DNA of 5,505 bases from Halieaceae bacterium (GCA_018666055.1 JABJAS010000152.1:1-5505), one strand, 5' to 3'; numbered from the stretch's first letter, positions 1 through 5,505 are shown. Notes: generated by a model from the sequence alone, not told the origin. Numbers and translations: made by a program.

Positions 1-489
1 CATATTTTTTGGCAGGTCGCGCTGTATTTAGAGGCGCTCTTACAGGTGTTTTATTTCATCATGGCGTTGTACGGCTGGTCTGCTTGGGGACGCCAGCAGC
101 AGCGTGCTCACAGCCACAGCCATAGCCATAGCCACAATAAGAGCCAAAGCCAAATTCAGACCTGGAGCGGGCAGCAACATCTCATCGCCTGCACCGCTGT
201 CATCAGTCTGAGTTTGATTTTGGGGTGGGGGATGCAAAACTGGACCGACGCTGCGCTACCTTTTTTTGATGCGGCAACCACTGTGTGCGCACTGCTCGCC
301 ACCTGGATGGTGACGCAAAAACTGCTCGAGAACTGGCTTTATTGGATCGCAATCAACGCCGTTTCAATCGGTTTATATTTGGCTCGAGATTTATCGCTGA
401 CCGCTGCGCTGTTTGCAGGCTATGTCATCCTCGCGATGGTCGGTTATCGCACTTGGCGAAAGCAATGGTTACGGCAGCAAACCGCTTAA
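1..489 (+). CDS. PnuC-family vitamin transporter (PnuC or PnuT type), 5' truncated by window edge
   Basis: Inner-membrane facilitator of the PnuC family, which moves nicotinamide riboside or, in the PnuT branch, thiamine; uptake is driven by phosphorylation inside the cell. The reading frame is open from base 1, so the start lies upstream and 162 C-terminal residues are visible of a family usually about 200-240 long. The fragment opens with the family signature WQ...Y..A.LQ..Y..M.LYGW..W (residues 4-29) and ends with W.YWI..N..SI.LY (112-126) followed by a LAMVGY..W helix end (144-152). About five hydrophobic segments are visible: 4-27, 61-80, 86-107, 111-127 and 132-150. Between the first two lies an unusual His/Ser/Gln-rich stretch at residues 37-51. 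The last 25 bases overlap the downstream kinase gene. Because that neighbour resembles thiamine/choline kinases, I infer thiamine as the likelier cargo, but family motifs alone do not decide. The in-frame GTG at 46 lies inside the conserved helix and is not the start. Confidence 0.88.
   Translation, partial: HIFWQVALYLEALLQVFYFIMALYGWSAWGRQQQRAHSHSHSHSHNKSQSQIQTWSGQQHLIACTAVISLSLILGWGMQNWTDAALPFFDAATTVCALLATWMVTQKLLENWLYWIAINAVSIGLYLARDLSLTAALFAGYVILAMVGYRTWRKQWLRQQTA
109..153 (+). repeat. Degenerate hexanucleotide tandem repeat encoding a His-Ser / Gln-Ser stretch
   Basis: About seven imperfect copies of a six-base unit (CAYAGC, drifting to CAAAGC) lie in frame inside the transporter gene. 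They encode four His-Ser pairs, then His-Asn-Lys-Ser and Gln-Ser-Gln (residues 37-51 of the visible protein). The copies differ mainly at third codon positions, as expected for an older slippage-born repeat or one kept for its amino-acid content. It sits in the loop between the YGW-containing helix and the next hydrophobic segment. It is too short and has no spacers, so it is not a CRISPR array. Confidence 0.8.
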
Positions 490-1286
490 GCGAAGCACTG
501 CACAATTGGGCAGACTGGAACTTAATAGCGCCTCTTGCGGCGGCACCGCGCCTCGGTCCAGTGTTGTCGGAAGGCAGCGGTCATGTCCTGTTTGAACTCC
601 TTGATGAGCCATCGCTGGTAGCTCGTGTGCGCCGCAGACCCACCAGTGAAGTTGAAGGCGCGTTCTCTGGTGAAGTCGAGATCTGGTCGGCCGCTGCGGC
701 AGCAGGTATCGCGCCCGCACTGGTCTATGTCGATCGCCAGCAGCAGGCGGTTATCTGCGAGCGCGCCGGACAGACGTCGCACCCCATCACCGGGGCAGCT
801 CTGGGGCACCTGATGTGTGCTATTCATACCCTTCCGAAAGTGAATCGCCGGCTAACACTTCGTGCTGATGCCGTATCCTACCTCTCCTCAGTGCCCGCTG
901 AGCAACACAGTGCTTGGCAAGCGATTGTTCACAGTACTGATATCGACCAAGCCTTTTCATTGCTTGAGCAAGATACCGATTACTTGTGTCATAACGACCT
1001 CACTGTCGGTAACCTATTGACTCAGGGCGATCAGCTTTTCGCCATCGACTGGGAGTACGCCGCCATGGGCAGCCGGTATTTTGACGTCGCTATTGCGATG
1101 GCTGATCTGCCTTTGGTTGAACAGCCGTTATTGGCAGAGCGCGTCTTAGGGCAATCACTGTCTAACGCACTGCTGACTGCAGGATGCAATATCGCCGCGC
1201 TCATGACGGCCCTGTGGCAGCACCGATTCGACCCTAGCCAAGCTCCCGATCCACGCAATGACTTATCATGGCTGCCCAGGCAGTGA
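465..1286 (+). CDS. APH-fold small-molecule kinase, choline/thiamine kinase-like
   Basis: Cytoplasmic kinase of the aminoglycoside phosphotransferase / choline kinase superfamily, 273 residues, very close to the length of E. coli thiamine kinase ThiK (274). The catalytic loop reads LCHNDLTVGNLL, with the HxDxxxxN motif at H176, D178 and N183; the metal-binding segment AIDWEYAAMG has D195, followed by the family's typical YFDVAIAMADL stretch. The N-lobe shows LVARVRR (51-57, with Arg where many kinases have Lys), a possible helix-C Glu near 70-72, and a hinge-like AVICERAG (95-102). The ATG at 465 is chosen because it follows the transporter coding sequence with a 25-base overlap and gives a family-length protein; the frame is open to an ATG at 285, but that would lie deep inside the transporter gene. 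No strong ribosome site precedes 465, so translation may be coupled. By context I infer phosphorylation of an imported vitamin, most likely thiamine. The HND version of the loop is also common in choline/ethanolamine kinases, so the substrate is open. Confidence 0.85.
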   Translation: MVTAANRLSEALHNWADWNLIAPLAAAPRLGPVLSEGSGHVLFELLDEPSLVARVRRRPTSEVEGAFSGEVEIWSAAAAAGIAPALVYVDRQQQAVICERAGQTSHPITGAALGHLMCAIHTLPKVNRRLTLRADAVSYLSSVPAEQHSAWQAIVHSTDIDQAFSLLEQDTDYLCHNDLTVGNLLTQGDQLFAIDWEYAAMGSRYFDVAIAMADLPLVEQPLLAERVLGQSLSNALLTAGCNIAALMTALWQHRFDPSQAPDPRNDLSWLPRQ

Positions 1287-2227
1287 ACCAGACTTGGCAT
1301 GTATTGGGTGCGGGCGCGATCGGCGGCTGGCTCGCCTGTGAGTTACAGGCATCGGACTGTCCCATAACGTTGTTGCATCACCGCGACACTGAGCCAACAC
1401 GTCGGCTTGCGCTGAGCAAAGCAGCGACCGCAGCGTCAAACAAAGCATCCACCTCGTTCACCTTTAAGCAAGAGTCCGTCGCACAGGAATCAGCGATTAC
1501 CGCCTTACTGGTGTGCACCAAAGCATGGGCGACAGAAGATGCTGTGCGATCCGTTGCCCATCGGCTGTCTGAGAATACGCAAGTGGTATTACTCGGCAAC
1601 GGGATGGGCCTCGCTGAACGTGTGCTCCCGCTGATCGGAGACGCAGCCCTAGTCCTGGGATCTACTACGGCCGGTTGTCTTAGGAACGACCGGAACACAC
1701 TGCACTTATCGAGTGCTGGCACCACCTACCTCGGTCCCGCCTGGGCAGATTCACATCCACCATCGTGGCTACCACTGTGGCAACGCAGCCTAACGCAATG
1801 CCATTGGCAACCGGATATACGCTCGATATTACTGGCCAAAACCGCCGTCAATGCGGTGATTAATCCACTGACAGCAATCCATCAGGTGAAGAACGGCGCG
1901 TTGCTCGAACCCGAATTACTGTGCAGCACAGAGGCCGCCATCGCTGAGGTACAACGCCTACTGATCGCCGCGGGTGAAACGCTGATTGCCAACGCTTTAC
2001 CGAGTCGAGTCAACGATATTTGCCAGGCCACCGCACAGAATGATTCCTCAATGAAGGTGGACCTAGCGCGCGGTAATCCCACAGAAGTTGAGTGGATACT
2101 GGGATGGCTATTGACGCATTTGGTCTCTGAGCCACCCGCCACCCCGGTATTGCAGGCCCTTTACGATGAGATTCAGACCACAGAAAAAGTGAAGCGCTCT
2201 GCGTCGCAGCCCGAGCACTGGAGTTAA
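1268..2227 (+). CDS. panE: 2-dehydropantoate 2-reductase (ketopantoate reductase)
   Basis: Reduces ketopantoate to pantoate with NADPH, a step toward pantothenate and CoA; cytoplasmic. The 319-residue protein is slightly longer than E. coli PanE (303). The N-terminal Rossmann nucleotide loop is VLGAGAIGG with GxGxxG at G14, G16 and G19. Next come LLVCTKAW (80-87) and LLGNGMG (108-114), whose N111 matches the conserved Asn of the family. The C-terminal helical domain has LAKTAVNAVINPLTA, with K191 as the likely catalytic lysine and N195/N199 as conserved asparagines. The segment DSSMKVDLARGNPTEVEWI (259-277) matches the family's substrate-binding Ser (S261) and catalytic Glu (E273). The ATG at 1268 lies 19 bases inside the kinase gene, with no clear Shine-Dalgarno, which suggests translational coupling. 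The gene was also named apbA in Salmonella because mutants affected thiamine synthesis, a possible reason for its place beside a vitamin uptake pair. Divergent PanE-like reductases can use other 2-oxo acids. Confidence 0.9.
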   Translation: MAAQAVNQTWHVLGAGAIGGWLACELQASDCPITLLHHRDTEPTRRLALSKAATAASNKASTSFTFKQESVAQESAITALLVCTKAWATEDAVRSVAHRLSENTQVVLLGNGMGLAERVLPLIGDAALVLGSTTAGCLRNDRNTLHLSSAGTTYLGPAWADSHPPSWLPLWQRSLTQCHWQPDIRSILLAKTAVNAVINPLTAIHQVKNGALLEPELLCSTEAAIAEVQRLLIAAGETLIANALPSRVNDICQATAQNDSSMKVDLARGNPTEVEWILGWLLTHLVSEPPATPVLQALYDEIQTTEKVKRSASQPEHWS

Positions 2228-2283
2228 CCGACCAGCACAGGCGAGCGCCCTAAGCCCCATTGCAGTGCCAAACTGTCGGCTCC
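2228..2283. other. Convergent intergenic region panE / ampE
   Basis: Fifty-six bases separate two genes that run toward each other. No gene fits here. A perfect 15-base inverted repeat, GCTCCTTAAAGGAGC (2279-2293), spans the ampE stop codon. It lacks a following T-run on either strand, so I do not call it a rho-independent terminator, though a short hairpin here could still limit read-through in both directions. Confidence 0.4.
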
Positions 2284-3096
2284 TTAAAGGAGCGCGAACA
2301 AAGAAATGACGACGATCCAAACGGCGGTGGCACGACTGATGGCTTTCTGCGCGGTCTCCACCACGTCAACCACGTCAGTGGGCGTCTCTGCAGTACTGAG
2401 ATCCAAATGCCACGCGCGCGCAATGCCAAGCGCGAGTAGCGACTGATTAGAGTAGGTTTTATCAAACGCTTGGTCTGTCAGCAGATTGCGACTTTTCTCG
2501 AAATCACCTAATAGCGACAAAGTCAGCAGCAGCACGCGGGCAGGCAACCAGTCTAACAACGCTACCGCAGACTGAAATTGGCCATTTGAGCGCACATTCA
2601 TCAGGTCAATGAGTCGATAAGCCACCGCGGCAAAGGGCCCTAACAGACAAAAATACAATACGGTCGGAAACCAGCGGGCAAAACCGCGATACCCAAACGA
2701 CTGCAGCGCCGCGTCAGGCAGCGTAAGGCCTTGCTCAGGAAGGGCGCTTGGGTCCGTGACCAGCATTTCTGCGCCGTCAAGATCGCCTACGCGAGCGCGC
2801 GCCAAAAAGCGCTGTAGATCCGTTGGATAATCGTCGCGCCCAAAAGCAAAGTACAACAGGGCAACAGACACCAAGGCCTCGCCCAGCTCGCCCAGAAAAA
2901 ACGCCAGCACCCAGAAAAGGAATAAAAAAATCACTAGGGGGACCGCCACCCTCAGTGCGAGCGAAAGCGGCGCATCCAAATCCAATGCATCGATTCTGCG
3001 CATCATTGGATCAAACCAAGTATCACGATGCAGAGGGCCACCGCCGCCAAATAAAGCAAACAATCCCACCGCCACAATGAACACCAAGTACGACAC
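2284..3096 (-). CDS. ampE: AmpE-like integral membrane protein
   Basis: Inner-membrane protein of the AmpE family, encoded with AmpD and linked in enterobacteria to beta-lactamase induction and cell-wall recycling; its molecular activity is unknown. It has 270 residues against 284 in E. coli. Hydrophobic segments lie at about 2-19, 46-84 (probably two helices), 141-165 and 258-270, with soluble parts between. Family marks are ARWFPTVLYFCLLGPFAAVAYRL (140-162, the GP..A..YR core), LLDWLPARV (180-188) and a C-terminal hydrophobic helix. The first two are also seen in CobD/CbiB proteins, a known relation. I place the start at the GTG at 3096, because an AAGGAG site at 3107-3112 lies 10 bases upstream and this start begins only 5 bases after the ampD stop. 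The frame can be read back to a TTG at 3147, but that would overlap ampD by 46 bases and add a charged leader not seen in relatives. The gene ends convergent to panE. Confidence 0.82.
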   Translation of the reverse strand: MSYLVFIVAVGLFALFGGGGPLHRDTWFDPMMRRIDALDLDAPLSLALRVAVPLVIFLFLFWVLAFFLGELGEALVSVALLYFAFGRDDYPTDLQRFLARARVGDLDGAEMLVTDPSALPEQGLTLPDAALQSFGYRGFARWFPTVLYFCLLGPFAAVAYRLIDLMNVRSNGQFQSAVALLDWLPARVLLLTLSLLGDFEKSRNLLTDQAFDKTYSNQSLLALGIARAWHLDLSTAETPTDVVDVVETAQKAISRATAVWIVVISLFALL

Positions 3097-3101
3097 TACC
3101 C

Positions 3102-3677
3102 CTACTCTCCTTTTACTGCTCCTAGCAAACGCTTTAACTGCAGCCAATCGAAAGCTGGTCCAGGATCTGTTTTACGTCCCGGCGCGATATCTGAGTGACC
3201 CACAATAGCATCGTGCTGAATGGCCGGATATTGATTTCGCACCGCCCGAATTAACTGCGCCAGCACCCGATACTGCGGCATCTCATAACGCTCCTCATCA
3301 CAGCCTTCTACTTCGATACCAATGCTGAAGTCATTGCAATTGGCGCGACGTTCCCAACACGACTCCCCCGCATGCCAGGCCCTGTCGTCAGTCGACACAA
3401 ATTGCACTATCGCTCCATCGCGACGAATCAGAAAGTGAGCGGAAACCGTTAGATGGGCAACTTCAGAAAAATAAGCATGATCGGCGGGATTTAGTTGATT
3501 GGTGAAAAGTGCCTCGATGTAAGGACCACCATACTCACCCGGCGGTAACGATATGCCATGAATGACAATCAGCTCAGGTGCTGCCTCGGTGGGCCGCGCA
3601 TTGAAGTTGGGCGAAGGCACTGGGCGCGCGCAGGCCAGCCATCCATTCGCGAACTTCCATTGGTCACTCGAGGTCAT
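3102..3677 (-). CDS. ampD: 1,6-anhydro-N-acetylmuramyl-L-alanine amidase AmpD
   Basis: Zinc amidase that cleaves the bond between anhydro-N-acetylmuramic acid and L-alanine in muropeptides returned to the cytoplasm, so it recycles the cell wall and lowers the inducer of AmpR-controlled beta-lactamases. The 191-residue protein covers the whole family. Seen directly: GW...ARxVPSPNFNARP near the N-terminus, VIHGISLPPGEYGGP with zinc ligand H40, SAHFLIRRDG, DRAWHAGES, CNDFSIGIEVEG with likely catalytic E122, and GHSDIAPGRKTDPGPAFDW with zinc ligands H161 and D171 and K169. All active-site positions known from Citrobacter/E. coli AmpD are present. There is no signal peptide, which fits the cytoplasmic enzyme rather than a periplasmic paralogue. 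The start is the ATG at 3677; a GTG directly before it (3680) is an equal alternative. Neither has a clear ribosome site. ampE follows after 5 bases and nadC is divergent, as in E. coli. Confidence 0.95.
   Translation of the reverse strand: MTSSDQWKFANGWLACARPVPSPNFNARPTEAAPELIVIHGISLPPGEYGGPYIEALFTNQLNPADHAYFSEVAHLTVSAHFLIRRDGAIVQFVSTDDRAWHAGESCWERRANCNDFSIGIEVEGCDEERYEMPQYRVLAQLIRAVRNQYPAIQHDAIVGHSDIAPGRKTDPGPAFDWLQLKRLLGAVKGE
3107..3112 (-). promoter_or_regulatory. Ribosome binding site of ampE
   Basis: On the minus strand the sequence AAGGAG forms part of the last codons of ampD (Lys-Gly-Glu-stop). It stands 10 bases before the GTG chosen as the ampE start. It is the clearest Shine-Dalgarno sequence I found in the window, and it decides this start over the TTG at 3147. 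Confidence 0.6.
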
Positions 3678-3738
3678 CACAGGGTAATCTTATCGCACCG
3701 GCGAGGGTTGCTCCTCTTTTCCGTCATTTTTAAGCAAC
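3678..3738. promoter_or_regulatory. Divergent ampD-nadC intergenic region, presumed promoters
   Basis: This region of about 60 bases separates two divergent genes, so both promoters must lie here or reach into the coding sequences. Toward ampD, a GATAAGAT stretch (minus strand, about 3689-3696) could be a -10 element. Toward nadC, TTGCTC at 3708-3713 followed by a T-rich stretch is only a weak candidate. No operator palindrome is evident. The presence of promoters is inferred from gene order, not from strong consensus matches. Confidence 0.4.
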
Positions 3739-4578
3739 ATGGACGACACCATGATCAGTGCTCAGTATATTTCAGAACGCGTCCAACAAGCCCTTGCGGA
3801 AGATGTGGGCGTAGGAGACATCACCGCCTCATTGATCGCGCCCGACGCCCTCGCCAGCGCAGACGTGATCACGCGAGAAGCGGGCGTGCTGTGCGGCAAA
3901 GCATTTGCCGATGAAACATTCCAGCAGGTTGATGCGCGTTGCAGTACGGTTTGGCAGGTAGCGGACGGAGACCACCTTAATGCTGGCGATAGCCTGTTTC
4001 GGGTCACTGGACCCGCTCGTGCGCTGTTAACGGCTGAACGAACAGCATTGAATTTTTTACAAGCGCTCTCTGGCACTGCCACCGTGGCAAAAGACTACGC
4101 TGACCGCGTTGCGCATACTAACGTGCGATTACTCGATACACGAAAAACGGTGCCCGGATTGAGGCTCGCACAAAAATATGCCGTCGCCTGTGGTGGTTGC
4201 TATAACCACCGTATTGGATTATTCGACGCTTTTTTGATCAAAGAAAACCATATCACTGCCGCCGGCGGCATTCGCGAAGCCATTATCGCGGCACGTCACA
4301 TCGCTGCCGACACACTCATCGAGATTGAAGTAGAAACGCTCGAAGAACTGGACACTGCACTGTCTGAGGCACCAGACCGCATCATGCTCGACAACTTTTC
4401 CCTTGCGGCTTTGCGCGAGGCGGTCGCTCGAACCGCTGGTGGTGCTGAGTTAGAAGCCTCAGGTAATGTCACGGATCACACCCTGGTTGCCATTGCGGAG
4501 ACGGGGGTCGATCTGATTTCCATTGGCGCATTGACCAAACATATTCGTGCACTCGATCTTTCCATGCGCATCACCTAA
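3739..4578 (+). CDS. nadC: Nicotinate-nucleotide pyrophosphorylase (carboxylating), quinolinate phosphoribosyltransferase
   Basis: Joins quinolinate and PRPP to give nicotinate mononucleotide, CO2 and pyrophosphate in de novo NAD synthesis; cytoplasmic, a dimer or hexamer in the family. The 279-residue protein is close to E. coli NadC (297). The N-terminal domain includes the conserved [12 protein letters not shown] (18-29). Active-site residues expected for the family are visible: [18 protein letters not shown] (R101), [11 protein letters not shown] (R135, K136), [10 protein letters not shown] (H157, R158), FLIKENH (K168), EIEVET (E197) and IMLDN (D218). The C-terminal ASGNV and [11 protein letters not shown] stretches bind the PRPP phosphate. 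The ATG at 3739 is used; an in-frame ATG at 3751 is a possible alternative, and neither has a good Shine-Dalgarno. Divergence from ampD-ampE matches the enterobacterial order. The next gene, rraA, converges on it. Confidence 0.95.
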   Translation: MDDTMISAQYISERVQQALAEDVGVGDITASLIAPDALASADVITREAGVLCGKAFADETFQQVDARCSTVWQVADGDHLNAGDSLFRVTGPARALLTAERTALNFLQALSGTATVAKDYADRVAHTNVRLLDTRKTVPGLRLAQKYAVACGGCYNHRIGLFDAFLIKENHITAAGGIREAIIAARHIAADTLIEIEVETLEELDTALSEAPDRIMLDNFSLAALREAVARTAGGAELEASGNVTDHTLVAIAETGVDLISIGALTKHIRALDLSMRIT

Positions 4579-4631
4579 CCTTGCCCCACCTGGCCGGCGC
4601 TGCCGACCGTCCATCACGGTCACTGCTGCGT
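4579..4631. other. Convergent intergenic region nadC / rraA
   Basis: Fifty-three GC-rich bases lie between convergent genes. The only structure seen is a small inverted repeat, GACCGT-CCATC-ACGGTC (4605-4621), with a six-base stem and five-base loop. There is no T-run after it on either strand, so a terminator role is possible but not supported by the usual signal. Confidence 0.35.
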
Positions 4632-5111
4632 CTACAGCGATACTTGAGGGCCAATGAGCACACCGTTGCGATCCGCATAAAGCCAATCGCCCGGACAAAT
4701 CGTCATCTCACACAGCGTTAATGGGATATCGCGTTCGCCAGCTCCACGCTTCTCCGTTTTGACCGGACAGACTCCCAAGGCTTGCACACCAATATCGATA
4801 CCATCAATCACCTCTACGTCACGGATCGCGCCCAAGACGACGACCCCGGCCCACTGATGATCGGCGGCCAGTTGTGCGAGCCGATCCCCCAGCAATGAGC
4901 GATGCAAGGCATTTGCACCATCCACCAGCAACACCCGCCCTTCCCCCGGTTCTGACACCGCCTCAGAGACCCGAGAGTTGTCCGCGTGACAAGCAATCGT
5001 CGATATCGGTCCCGCAAAGTGTGGTCGTAACCCAAACTGCCGAAACTGTAGTGGGAGATGTCTCAGTTCAGGGTGGAGATCCGATAGATCTGGTGTCGTG
5101 AAGATCGTCAT
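4632..5111 (-). CDS. rraA: RraA-family protein (RNase E activity regulator / aldolase-like fold)
   Basis: Member of the RraA family. E. coli RraA binds RNase E and lowers its activity, while relatives are class II 2-oxo acid aldolases or oxaloacetate decarboxylases. The protein has 159 residues, the typical family length. It begins TTPDLSDLHPEL, followed by QFGLRPHFAGPISTIAC, GRVLLVDGANALHRSLLGD (58-76), WAGVVVLGAIRDVEVID (87-103), DIGVQALGVCPVKTEKRG (106-123) and a C-terminal DWLYADRNGVLIGP; all are family hallmarks. R97-D98 match the Arg-Asp pair of the enzyme branch, whereas E. coli RraA, as I recall it, has Arg-Gln there. The ATG at 5111 matches the N-terminus of relatives and lies 4 bases after the upstream stop; an ATG at 5135 would overlap that gene. 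No clear Shine-Dalgarno is seen. Role as RNase regulator or enzyme is undecided. Confidence 0.9.
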   Translation of the reverse strand: MTIFTTPDLSDLHPELRHLPLQFRQFGLRPHFAGPISTIACHADNSRVSEAVSEPGEGRVLLVDGANALHRSLLGDRLAQLAADHQWAGVVVLGAIRDVEVIDGIDIGVQALGVCPVKTEKRGAGERDIPLTLCEMTICPGDWLYADRNGVLIGPQVSL

Positions 5112-5115
5112 GGGA

Positions 5116-5505
5116 TCACAGCCAATCGAGTGCAAAATCGGTCAGGCTATCCCCCGAGACTGCAATGGCCCCGGCATGTGCCCGCGCGCGCGGGAGTAAC
5201 CGCTCCATGTAAAATAACGCAGTGGCGACTTTGCGCTCACAAAAGGTGACCCGGTCACCCCCAGCAGCGACCTTTGCCGCCACTTGGGCACCCCGTGCCA
5301 GCTGCCAGCCACCAAACAGGTAACCGGTTTGCATCATATAGTCGAAGGAGCCACCCAATGCCGCAAAGCGATCCTCGGGTAAGATAGCCAGTAATCGCTG
5401 TGTGGTACTGACATGATCTGCGAGCGCGGTGGCAAGGCATTGGCCGATGGCGGCCAGGCGGGAGTCCGCATCGCCCTGCAATAACGTTGCCAGCGCCCGG
5501 ATCTC
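5116..5505 (-). CDS. Acyl-CoA dehydrogenase family protein, C-terminal part, truncated by window edge
   Basis: The frame is open to the right window edge, so only the last 129 residues are visible. They are helical and alanine-rich. The stretches FDYMMQTGYLFGGWQLAR, a Cys-Glu-Arg-Lys segment, VATALFYMERLLPRA and a short tail ending DFALDWL resemble the extra C-terminal domain of long (about 590-600 residue) acyl-CoA dehydrogenases of the DmdC (3-methylmercaptopropionyl-CoA dehydrogenase-like) group. Such proteins are FAD enzymes that oxidise acyl-CoA thioesters to enoyl-CoA in fatty acid or sulfur-compound breakdown. The FAD and catalytic domains lie outside the window, so the substrate cannot be judged. 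A TTG inside the frame at 5481 is not a believable start, since relatives have several hundred residues before this point. rraA follows 4 bases after the stop, so the two are probably cotranscribed. The family assignment rests on pattern memory from a fragment. Confidence 0.65.
   Translation of the reverse strand, partial: EIRALATLLQGDADSRLAAIGQCLATALADHVSTTQRLLAILPEDRFAALGGSFDYMMQTGYLFGGWQLARGAQVAAKVAAGGDRVTFCERKVATALFYMERLLPRARAHAGAIAVSGDSLTDFALDWL

Noticed and set aside
109..153. Short tandem repeat as a possible CRISPR or regulatory iteron array
   Set aside because: Units are six bases without spacers, in frame, and within a conserved coding sequence.
40..237. Minus-strand open frame opposite the transporter gene, with a hydrophobic stretch
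   Set aside because: It is antisense to well-conserved PnuC-family helices and to the His-Ser repeat; the apparent hydrophobic and repeated composition is the reverse reading of these.
2823..3080. Plus-strand open frame with a Pro/Arg-rich product
   Set aside because: It is antisense to ampE membrane-protein codons, and its composition reflects the reverse reading of those codons.
3097..3147. Longer ampE start at a TTG, overlapping ampD by 46 bases
   Set aside because: A Shine-Dalgarno sequence and a GTG just after the ampD stop give a better start and a family-like N-terminus.
3558..3914. Plus-strand open frame of 118 codons crossing the ampD start, the intergenic region and the nadC start
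   Set aside because: It overlaps two genes with clear family motifs in other frames, has an Arg-rich low-quality product and matches nothing I recognise.
4192..4210. Inverted repeat with a seven-base stem and five-base loop inside nadC
   Set aside because: It coincides with codons of the conserved GGCYNHR active-site region, so protein constraint explains it.
4605..4621. Hairpin between nadC and rraA as an intrinsic terminator
   Set aside because: The stem is only six base pairs and no T-run follows on either strand.
5245..5259. Palindrome of two GGTNACC half-sites around one base in the dehydrogenase-like gene
   Set aside because: It is within coding sequence (Gly-Asp-Arg-Val-Thr), single-copy, with no neighbouring promoter; probably chance.

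Overview
The window looks like a piece of a gammaproteobacterial chromosome with intermediate GC and densely packed genes. The strongest taxonomic clue is nadC transcribed divergently from an ampD-ampE pair, the arrangement known from Escherichia coli and many other Gammaproteobacteria. A PnuC-family transporter next to a choline/thiamine-kinase-like gene recalls vitamin salvage loci of marine Gammaproteobacteria such as Shewanella. I cannot place it more precisely. Nothing indicates a phage, plasmid or transposon: there is no transposase, integrase, tRNA, rRNA or CRISPR array.

Layout. (1) Positions 1-2227, plus strand: the 3' part of a PnuC-family vitamin transporter gene, then an APH-fold small-molecule kinase, then a ketopantoate reductase (panE/apbA). 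Consecutive genes overlap by 25 and 19 bases, so this is a tightly coupled operon. (2) Positions 2284-3677, minus strand: ampD followed by ampE, convergent with panE and separated from it by 56 bases. (3) Positions 3739-4578, plus strand: nadC, divergent from ampD across a short shared intergenic region. (4) Positions 4632-5505, minus strand: the 3' end of an acyl-CoA dehydrogenase-type gene running off the right edge, then an rraA-family gene 4 bases downstream, convergent with nadC.

How the genes work together. The first operon is best read as vitamin uptake and trapping. A facilitator of the PnuC family lets a vitamin (thiamine or nicotinamide riboside) cross the inner membrane, and the cytoplasmic kinase phosphorylates it so that it cannot leave. 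PanE adds the NADPH-dependent pantoate step of pantothenate/CoA synthesis. NadC makes nicotinate mononucleotide for NAD. AmpD recycles anhydro-muropeptides from cell-wall turnover, with AmpE as its membrane-bound partner gene. The window therefore carries cofactor genes for B1 or B3, B5 and NAD around a cell-wall recycling pair.

I see no wholly new system. The points most worth a second look are a histidine-serine hexanucleotide repeat inside a loop of the transporter, the overlapping transporter-kinase-panE operon, and an RraA-family protein that keeps an Arg-Asp pair typical of the aldolase/decarboxylase branch.
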